Shown: positions 56,560 through 64,000 of the stretch, piece by piece
How the letters are laid out: every line of letters begins with the position of its first letter
Numbering within the stretch: position 1 is the first letter of the stretch
NCBI GenBank assembly: GCA_023014365.1
Contig: JAEBUN010000037.1
Coordinates: 186,001 to 250,000 of the forward strand
DNA from: Lepiota brunneoincarnata
Lineage: Eukaryota; Basidiomycota; Agaricomycetes; Agaricales; Agaricaceae
DNA: 64,000 nt
Direction: 5' to 3'
Made by a program: the position numbers and the translations under genes
Notes under the pieces: generated by a model
Database searches by the model: none
What the model saw: only the letters and a program-made list of their open reading frames with translations
What the model was told of the DNA's origin: nothing

Positions 56560-58097
56560 AAACAATCTTCAGCAGGCGCTGAAGAATACTGACGTCTGAT
56601 GTCTTCTCTTAATACTTGTAGGTATATTTGGGTAGTATTTATATATATCATGCATTCGATTCTTCTTGAAGTCTCCCGTACGTGGATTTATAGGGCTATT
56701 TCTTGTTTACCAAATAAATGCTCCACGTAGTCTCACGTTTGGTTACTTCAGATCCATAATGGTAATCTTAGAGGGAGTCAGAATGTGGCCGGTCAAGTCT
56801 CCGATCCTTTATATAACTTTTAGGTTTTAGTCATGACTCCATTGACTCCTTCCACCTTCTGATGTAGGGAAAGCGGGTGGGACAGAGGGAGAGCGAAGGG
56901 GGGGGGGGGGGATGCATACAAGTCATGCGAACAAAATGTTTGATTAATTATTCTAAATGCATGGTAACTAATTGCATAGGTTCTGGACGAGAGTCAAGGT
57001 TCGGATTTTCGGAACGGTTGTACCGACTAAAAAGTCGGTAACAACAATAAAAATGTCGATCTACAGGTCTTCCCCCCCCCACGAGGCGCGGGACCCCTAA
57101 ATCGATGTCGGTACCGAACTCTTGACCCTCTATTTGTATTCGACCCTGTAGCTAATACCCCCGCCGAAACCGCAAAAATGAATATTTGTGCATATGCCAT
57201 TCATGTCACCTTACTCCTTCTGTGCTTTTCCCCATCTTCATTTGCGTATTTCTCCCTCGGTCATTCTCTTTCATTGTGTTAGCGGGGGGGGGGGGGCGCC
57301 GCATACATTCTTTCAAATAACAAATGGCTCACCCGGCCAGGAACAATTCGTACTAAGCCACGTGGTATATGTGACCGTGCACCAGAATTTCAACTTTGGA
57401 ACCAGTGGGTGGGAAGCACTCGAAATATTGAGAAAGTGGGTGAATGAGCATCAAGGATAGTCGGTAGAAGCCCGTTTCACTGCCGTGGCCTCAGTCAACC
57501 TCCCGAATAGGTATATTCATGTGGAGGGAGGAGGAGGAAGGGTTCAACTGGGCGGGTATGCTCTTATGTGAGGTTATATGTGGTCCCCGCACAGATGTTC
57601 TAACCATCAGAATATCGAGTTCGATGTCATCGTGACCAAGGGTGGTGGATTTGTCGCAATGACACCCCTGAGGATCCAGTGAAGATTTATCTACTGTCTA
57701 CTGTCTATATATAGCACTAGGCCCTCCCTGAGTGGACCCTTTGACTCGCCCTTTCGGAAGAGGCGCACGATCACACCAATGGGTTTTGCCGGTAAGCTAT
57801 GGAGTGATATTTCCGTCGATTTACGGATGCTAATTACATATATATCTGCTGGAAACTACACAGCCCATAACCTACAAAATTTCATGGCGGGTTTAAATGC
57901 AGTGCTGGACGAGCCAGGTGTCAGCCAATCTCCATATGTTAAAATCACCTATATCCGTATGGATATCGGTGTCTGGGTACATGGATTGAGCCTTAAGTGA
58001 CTAAATGGACTATCCTTCGCATATTTGATTATTGACCGTGATCCTCTTGTGAATACTTAGCTGCTTACATAATGTGCCTTGATTTGTCCTCTATACA
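56560..58097. other. Gene-poor spacer with G and C homopolymers
   Basis: Contains G runs near 56900 and 57287 and a C run near 57072. Frames at 57188-57460 (90 codons) and 57779-58000 (73 codons) have no domain and are not called. Confidence 0.5.
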
Positions 58098-58147
58098 ATC
58101 AAGGCCAGGTTTCCTGAGGTCACAGGTTCAATTCCTGTCTGGGTCAC
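58098..58147 (+). other. tRNA-like 3' half with a Pol III B box
   Basis: GGTTCAATTCC fits the B-box consensus GGTTCRANTCC. It sits in a perfect T-arm (ACAGG, loop TTCAATT, CCTGT) followed by CTGGGTCA, which looks like an acceptor 3' strand plus discriminator. No matching 5' acceptor strand, D-arm or A box is found upstream, so this is not a complete tRNA gene. It may be a tRNA fragment or the head of a SINE. Confidence 0.45.
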
Positions 58148-58745
58148 TCCTCTCTTTATAATGAGGTTGCTTGGCGCAACCGTGGTTATGCCCGAGTTGA
58201 ATTACGCCGCACGCCGCACGAAATGATATGGAGGAAGACGCAATGCGGGGATGGGGTCGAGGGCGATATCGTGAACAATAAAAAAACATTACATACATCG
58301 TGTCGATTATGATGTCCATGTGTATTATCGTTAATCGCGAGTGGGGCCACCTGCCTAGTTCGACACACCTTCCCATACCCCTGTCCATACAATAGATCTG
58401 GTCAGGGGCTCCTTGATTATAAGAAAGGAAATTAAAGGCGGTTGGAAAAAGAAATAAGGAGAAGGAGAGATGGTTCTGATCCCATGATTTTGTCAGTATT
58501 ATTTATCAGATCCATTCTGATCTTGCGCAGATTAAATCAAAAAAAAGCATGTAAGGGTGTATTAGCCATTCCCATAATTTTTCTTTAATTATTAGCACAA
58601 AGGAACATGTGTAAATTGAGGAAAATCTGTTCAGATGGACTATGCAACGGAACCCAGGCCCAGACCATATCTCCCGGGATGCAAACCAGCCCTGTTAGCC
58701 GGCCCGGCAGACCAATTACCATATTTGGTCCATACACGAGCCAAG
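58148..58745. other. No recognisable gene
   Basis: Leads into the hammerhead motif. The stretch 58640-58720 is rich in short G/C blocks (CCCGGGATG, GCCGGCCCGGC) and may be structured in RNA. Confidence 0.4.
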
Positions 58746-58803
58746 GCGGGTCAGAGCAGCGGTTAAGCCCTCTGATGAGCCCCTTCGCAAGGGCGAAACC
58801 CGC
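58746..58803 (+). ncRNA. Candidate type III hammerhead ribozyme
   Basis: All core parts are in order. Stem III 5' strand GCGGG (58746-58750); cleavage site TC (58751-58752, a GUC triplet with the preceding G); stem I region 58753-58771 with A53-T71 and G54-C70 closing pairs, an internal loop, GC/GC and a GGTTAA loop; core CTGATGA (58772-58778); stem II GCCC/GGGC (58779-58782 with 58791-58794) with loop CTTCGCAA; core GAAA (58795-58798); stem III 3' strand CCCGC (58799-58803), pairing perfectly with the 5' strand. The A of GAAA pairs with the U of the cleavage site as required. Predicted self-cleavage is after C58752. No second copy was found in the window, so a tandem retrozyme is not shown. 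Host transcript unknown. Confidence 0.8.
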
Positions 58804-59325
58804 ATAAGTCCTCCTATTCAACGAGGTTTAAAGCACCACAAGTTCTTTTCGTTCTACCACCTCATCCAGAGTTCACTACTATCACCAGAAGATCCGGCAG
58901 CATGCAGACGCTGACAATTAGAGAAGACAAATTTTCAATATAGTGACTAGGGGGGCCCTTGTGAGGCGAATGAGTGGATCAGTGGGACATCTCATGCATG
59001 TTCGTTCGTGGCGGGGCTGGAGATAAATTTTCTGGCTTCGTAAGCCTGTGGCGGCCATTTACCTCTTTGCAACAGGCTGTGTTCAGATTTAGCTCGTTGC
59101 TACCTTGGCTACAACATCACAATCGAGTCTGATTTGCAAACTTTTTCTATCTTCTGAGTCCCGGTCGGTGTGAACATTATGAACAATCCTAGAACTATGT
59201 ACGATAATTTTATCTGTATTTTTCTATTCCGCGAGCGTCAGCTGCGCATCTCGACTCATCCTGTGTGTAAACCGTAAAGTTGATAATGTCGTGCCTCCAC
59301 AGGATCCAATATCCTGATCGAGCAG

Positions 59326-59493
59326 ATGACTATTCCCATGTTCGCGAAGTTTGAGCATGACCCTACACGAAAGAATGCTGAACATCATCGTGCCGAATCT
59401 GGGAAGAAGTCACTCGTTGTCATCAACAGGGGTAAAAAATATGGGGCTGACATTGATGATGCTGCCTTGATTGGCCCCGGAGTCACGAAATAA
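59326..59493 (+). pseudogene. Unidentified exon, copy 1 of a duplicated module
   Basis: Open frame MTIPMFAKFEHDPTRKNAEH... to a stop TAA at 59491-59493. The same exon occurs degenerated at 61838-62005, starting MTAPVFAQSEH. Both lie just downstream of unassigned DNA and just left of a minus-strand DUF6533 gene in convergent orientation. Upstream exons could not be defined and the family is not recognised. Copy 1 is open and could belong to a live gene. Confidence 0.4.
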
Positions 59494-59689
59494 AGGATGA
59501 TGGATCCAATAGATATGCCTGCAATTTTAAGCTCTCACAAACCGTGACGGAAGGGGAAATGTCGAGCTCACAGAGATTAAAAAAGAAATATAGGACTGCG
59601 TCGTGGTAGATATTTCCTAAAAGTGAGCCTCGGATCGTCCCACACGCACGGTAGATTCGTGCTCTCGCATAAACAATCATCAAAACAAG

Positions 59690-60610
59690 CACTTCAAGCA
59701 GCAAGACAAACATGAGACTAAGCAAGTGAGCCGGTGGGCACTCGCACCTGTGTCGACTATTGCAAGGATAGCCCATCCCCATATTCCATAATTTGCTCGA
59801 TCTTCTACGTGTAGGACACATCGAGGAAGAACTCGGGGAGCGCTGATAGGAAAATCAATCACTATGATACATGGATGAGTTCAGTAGAGTAACGGGAGTT
59901 GAGAAGGAGGCACTTTGCGCAGACGCAGCCATAACACCGTTAAGGGTAAATCCGGTAACATTCATCATCTAAGAGAGTAGTAATGATTAACGGGGAATCA
60001 GCAGTCCGGTATGAAAGGCCGCACAACAAACAAACTAATGAGAAAGATAGCAGTGCCGCGAGAGGTTCCCCATAATGCGTAAGCCCTGAGGAAGAAGCAG
60101 GCTAGGTCAACAGAAGCTGGTGAGCGACCAGGTAACACAGCTTCGGAAGTCAAATTACCTTCCATGAGTGAGATTCCAATCATGGACGCGCCTTAGAAAT
60201 GAATTTAGTTCTGTGCGATGCGAAAGATATGCCACGGTCTAAACTCACACATATTGAGGTAGAAGATGGGCTTGCAAGCCCGAGTCTACGGGGCGTGTAG
60301 TTTGGAACCGCAACGAGAACACGTAAGACATACATTGATGTTGACAGCCATGACTGGTAATGTTACTCAGGAACCTTTGACTCGGGCTCGGGGAAGCAAA
60401 CTCACTTATGATCATATCGATGAAGTTGATGAAGGGGATGTAACGACAGAGGAGGTACAAGGATGTTGAGGGTCGTCCACTTTCCGGGCCAAATACTTGA
60501 GACCTTAGTACGACCATGAGCAGAGCGCCAAGAGGAAGTAAACCCGGAAAAAACGCGCTTCTCTCGGCAGGGTGTTCAGGTAGTCGTAGAAGTAGACCGT
60601 GACTAGCATG
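59690..60610 (-). pseudogene. DUF6533-family gene with a one-base insertion
   Basis: Minus strand. Hallmarks: VYFYDYLNTLPRE (about 60600-60562), then after an intron IWPGKWTTLNIL (about 60495-60458) that switches frame to YLLCRYIPFINFIDMI (about 60455-60410). Compared with the copy at 62230-63180, where the same block reads KWTTLNVLYLLSRYAPF without interruption, one extra G sits between CTT and TAC near 60456. LACFFLRAYALWGTSRGTAI follows at about 60105-60045 and a CVLHVEDRANYGIWGW segment at about 59820-59770. The single insertion should truncate the protein, so a young pseudogene is likely; a sequencing error would also explain it. Confidence 0.6.
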
Positions 60611-60639
60611 ACTAGTGGGCCCTCGGTCAGCTTCTAAGC

Positions 60640-61837
60640 ACAGAAAGGCGTGGACAGGTGCACTGTGACTCACCTCTGACATACTATAATCCCCCCCGAT
60701 TCTTTTGAGCCCGACAAAATCAAGAGGTTTAGCCACGTTACCTCCAAGGCCCGAAACTGATGGATGAGTGCCATTAACTCTCCTCGCATTCCTGCATCCA
60801 TATTCAAAGTGGTGCGCGTCGCTACCAGCTACCTCCACGGACGTGATAGATAACAGTACCAAGAAGGGTTGGAAGGGTTGGAAGCGGTGGAAGCATACCG
60901 AGTAACCGTTCAGGTTATACGTGTCCATATATATGCCCTATCCATATTCAAAGCCTTCGGTAAGGAAGGGTACCTTAATCGTCGGCCCCGCTTCGACTTA
61001 TCATTGGCAATTTCCGGCGATTTCGCACGAGGGCAGGTGCGAGTTGGGAGATCGACAGGGACCATGCCGGCGGTCAAGGGGCCTCTTTGCCTGGCCCTCA
61101 CTATTTGTGCCTCCCAACACGCGACCAACCTCGAAACTGTCGAGCAACGGAGGACGTAGCCCTGTGGCTTGGTGTTGCTTTCTAACGACAACATTTGGCA
61201 CGTGGCAATGCAATTCGCATCGATGAGCTCTTGAATCACGTACGAGCTTAATTCATTCTGGTGTGCATCTCCAGGTGTCGTGTGAATTCCTCAATGGGAG
61301 TCAATAGAAAGTCGGCCTTCACGGTGAGTCCAACTTATACAGTCGAACTTCTTTGTGGATACGGACCCTCGTAGCAAGCCTGCAGCTCTCGATTCGACAG
61401 TGAGACTTTATTTGGATGCTCCACTGCCTACAGGCTACAGCTGTTGAAAGTAGCCACTGCGAGTTGGATTGTTGCGGGAGCTTGGCCTATGGTTAAACCG
61501 ATCAATGCCCTCAACTCAAGGGACACCAAGAGGATTGAGAGAAGTCAACATTCAACCAACTGTATCTCACACTTCAGGTAACGTTGTTCCAATCTTCTCT
61601 CGAGCACGTGGGGATGCTTTCAGGTACGGGGACAGAATTCATAAAAATGAATTGCAGAGTCCAGACTCTCCTATTTGTACAGGCTTCAGATCAGGGTCAC
61701 TCATGACACCCACCCCTAGATTCCTAAACAGGTGCATCCCCGCCAGTCACTCGGAACCCATGCGTAACCTCAAACCAAGGACAACGACGCCGTCATGGTC
61801 TGCAAGTTCCTGGCAGCGTCTATGTCCTGGCTGAAAA
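60640..61837. other. No recognisable gene; left part of the second module copy
   Basis: A frame at 61469-61834 contains text (NVVPIFSRARGDAFRYGDRI) that may be exons of the same unidentified gene as 59326-59493 and 61838-62005, but joins are not clear. Confidence 0.35.
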
Positions 61838-62005
61838 CATGACTGCTCCCGTATTCGCTCAATCTGAGCATTACCCTGCATGAGAGGATGCTATACATTA
61901 TGAGACCAAATCTACACAGGGAGTCAGGATAAGTTCACATGAGAATAATGTAGTCGTATTCTTACATCGATGCGAGTGCCTTGGGCGCCCCGGGGATTAT
62001 GAAAT
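61838..62005 (+). pseudogene. Unidentified exon, copy 2 (degenerate)
   Basis: Aligns along its length with 59326-59493 (shared ends 'atgact..tccc.t.ttcgc' and the closing 'gaaat..a.taa'-like end), but contains an in-frame TGA soon after MTAPVFAQSEHYPA. Non-functional copy of an unknown gene. Confidence 0.4.
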
Positions 62006-62229
62006 CCAGTAATATTGTGATGGCACTGGTGGCTAAAAAGTGCCGGTGTCAGCAGTTGGAGCTTCAGTTGGCAGGTGCTCTGATTTCCCTAACTTACAAA
62101 GGTTCAGAACGAAGAATAACATAGCGTCGTCGTACACCTTCTTGAGTAACGTGTTCGAGTTCATAGAAGGATACATCCGAAATCGTGCCCAGAGCGCCAT
62201 TGACGCCAGAACTGGTTAATAACGAGAAA

Positions 62230-63180
62230 TCAGGACCAGCTTAGGCTGCTGAAATCAAGTGTGTACCCACTAGTATCCGCAGCAAGGACATTTGCCCATC
62301 CATAGACAGCATATCCATGATTGAATTGCAAGAAGCAGCGGGGGGTCAGGTGAGTGGTTTTGAATGGAGGTTCGAGTACTGCGGATAAATGAGCAGTCGG
62401 GATTCGAATAAATGTAATGGGTGGGGTTAATAGATTAATAAAATTTCGAAGCACCTACATTCAGCAAACTTTATTTGCAAACCATTTATTGCTACTGCGA
62501 TGGCGGTCATTTCCTGACAAGGAAGGGTTTTGAGTCACCCTGAGAGTCCGAGAGGGTAGTTACAAACCGTGATTAGCAGCGTCAAAAAAATTGCGGAAGC
62601 ACGAGTTGCTCCACATAGTGCATATGCTCGAAGGCAGAAGCATACTGTTGGGCATTACAATCCTTAGAATTAAACCTCGAGGTGGTGTAAAGATAAATAT
62701 CTTACTCCTCGCGACAGCCATCCCGACCGTGGATGCCCCTCCCATGAGACTCAACGTCATATTCAGAGTATAATAAAGAGAGCTAGACTCACACATATTA
62801 ACGTAGATCATTGGCAGGCAATATTTTTGCTACAACAAACGATTTATTCGTGTGTGGACGATCCTTGAAAGAGCTCAAAACCTACCCCAATATCGGTGGT
62901 TACAGCTTAGCAAAGCAGGCATCATCAATTCGCTGATCAGAGAGAGCGCATACACAACTTACTTGCGAGCATGAAAGCGAAATTGACAAAGGGAGCGTAA
63001 CGGGAGAGCAAGTAAAGAACGTTGAGGGTGGTCCATTTCCCGTGCCAGATGCTTCTGATCTAAGAGATATGAATCCTGTGTGGGAGCGTTGTACTTGGGT
63101 GCATTCACCACGCACTTCTCGAGGTAGCATGCTGATATAGTCGTACATAAAGAGACTGGCGAGAGCCGCTGTTGAGTAAT
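62230..63180 (-). CDS. DUF6533-family membrane protein, probably intact core
   Basis: Minus strand. STAALASLFMYDYISMLPRE (about 63172-63113) ends at a GTGCGT donor. The next exon, after an AG near 63062, reads IRSIWHGKWTTLNVLYLLSR followed by YAPFVNFAFMLAS, ending at a GTAAG donor near 62964. The join gives the full DUF6533 block YDY..MLPREIRSIWHGKW. Further exons are suggested at 62811-62560 and 62454-62230 (FIRIPTAHLSAVLEPPFK..., YAVYGWANVL), but their phases were not resolved, so the end is approximate. This is the best-preserved member of the second DUF6533 subfamily here and paralogous to 59690-60610. Function unknown. Confidence 0.55.
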
Positions 63181-63861
63181 AGGGTCACTCCAGTACCTTA
63201 AGCAACTAGATAACTCCAATGGGGGTAACTTACCTCTGGCGTACTGGGTTGTTTGAGGGGGTTCAGTTGAAAAATCACGCATGTGGATAGTAGGTTCGTG
63301 TCACCTCCAATCTGTTAAATTGCTGTGTGATCGTGGCCAGGACGCTTAGGCTCTCATCCATAATTAAAAAAAAGTGATGCAACAAGAAGCAACGTGGTGA
63401 GGGTCTGATAGCTGGATGAAGGGAAGGTAGTCAACGATAGCCACCGCCGCGCATCGTAGTTTATGTAGGGGGGGATCCAGGGATACGGGGGCACATAGCC
63501 ACTTGGAATGACCTCACGTTGGGTGGAAGAATGTGTAGTACTTGTCACAGAACTGAACAAGGTTGCCAAACTTAGGTATTGCCGAAAGCTGAGGCGCAGT
63601 TAACAGGTTCTCCTTCCTCACCAGGGAAGCTCGAGGACTGGAACTAATATACTAATCCAATTCAAAGCAAAAACAGCTCCTCAAAACCTCCGGGATTGGA
63701 CGCAGTTCGAATATATCAGAATCGTTTCGGCATCATCTTGATTGGCGTCAGTAATGGTGGTTTTCCCTGATCTGGATCTGTGTGGTGGTGGCGACGGAGG
63801 CACAGCATGTCGGGTAACCACGATTTTGACAGATGTGCTGGTAAGGGTCTATCCAGGTGAG
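63181..63861. other. Intergenic region
   Basis: No gene recognised between the DUF6533 start and the Maf-like gene end. 63740-63830 is GT-rich spacer. Confidence 0.5.
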
Positions 63862-64000
63862 CTATACTTCTAAAAAGTCCGGATCCTCCTCCACAAGCAT
63901 ATCCAATAACTTGAAGAACGAAGCGACCGGGAAGCCAACGACATTGTAATAGTCGCCCTCAATCTTACGTATCAAAATTCCCCCGAGGCCCTACGTGTGA
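63862..64000 (-). CDS. Maf-like nucleotide pyrophosphatase, C-terminal exon (cut by window edge)
   Basis: The last exon starts at 63990 after a TAG acceptor (63991-63993) and ends with TAG at 63864-63862. It encodes GLGGILIRKIEGDYYNVVGF followed by PVASFFKLLDMLVEEDPDF. The 'G.GG.li..I.GDYyNVvGfP...l..ll' pattern is the conserved C-terminus of the Maf/HAM1-like superfamily (animal ASMTL N-domain, bacterial Maf), which hydrolyses non-standard or modified nucleoside triphosphates. The rest of the gene lies beyond 64000. Confidence 0.8.

Noticed and set aside
57188..57460. 90-codon open frame
   Set aside because: No domain; part of it is translated from a G homopolymer and codon use is not gene-like.
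58098..58147. Complete tRNA gene
   Set aside because: Only the T-arm and a 3' acceptor-like strand are present; no 5' acceptor, D-arm or A box upstream.

Overview
The window looks like nuclear DNA of a mushroom-forming basidiomycete (Agaricomycotina). Genes are interrupted by many short introns of about 45-75 nt with GT...AG borders. The gene content is typical of that group: DUF6533 multi-span membrane proteins, a TPR-CHAT protein, an F-box protein with exon-split leucine-rich-like repeats, a Tup1-like WD40 protein, a DMATS-type prenyltransferase and a Ty3/Gypsy element. The species cannot be named from the sequence. All models were read by eye; exon joins were accepted when splice borders and reading phase agreed and the summed exons were a multiple of three.

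Layout. Positions 1-20,400 are gene-poor and made of decayed duplicates: three DUF6533 relics, one broken TPR-CHAT gene (4850-7652), three diverged copies of an unidentified degenerate unit (8230-10460, 13970-15640, 18850-20420), and two DUF6533 genes in a tandem 4.5-4.9 kb duplication (11653-13552 and 16236-18104, minus strand). Positions 21,250-28,450 hold two Ser/Pro-rich hypothetical loci on either side of a more divergent DUF6533 gene (25011-26589). A very young Ty3/Gypsy LTR retrotransposon occupies 28451-36099, with 714-bp LTRs differing at one base and a 4-bp target duplication. It carries a GGGTTTT slippery site directly before the gag stop codon and a one-base break in pol.

Positions 36,280-56,560 are the gene-rich core. 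In order: a Tup1-type WD40 gene with a partial duplicate in front of it, an F-box gene on the opposite strand, a shattered duplicate of the 3' end of YPP1, an inverted third copy of the DUF6533 gene (broken), then the divergent pair YPP1/TTC7 (minus) and DPH2 (plus) sharing a 124-bp promoter. A probable solo LTR and an intact three-exon DMATS prenyltransferase follow. Complete exon models were obtained for Tup1-like (376 aa), F-box (389 aa), YPP1 (1190 aa), DPH2 (524 aa) and DMATS (468 aa).

Positions 56,560-64,000 are again accessory. They contain an orphan tRNA-like 3' half with a B box, a strong candidate type III hammerhead ribozyme at 58746-58803, a duplicated module of an unidentified plus-strand exon followed by a minus-strand DUF6533 gene (two copies), and, at the right edge, the last exon of a Maf-like nucleotide pyrophosphatase. 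YPP1 (plasma-membrane PI4-kinase scaffold) and DPH2 (diphthamide synthesis on eEF2) are housekeeping genes that anchor the window; the repeats, DUF6533 family, CHAT relic and retrotransposon around them are lineage-specific material. The least explained item is the hammerhead ribozyme, followed by the number of DUF6533 loci (nine in 64 kb).
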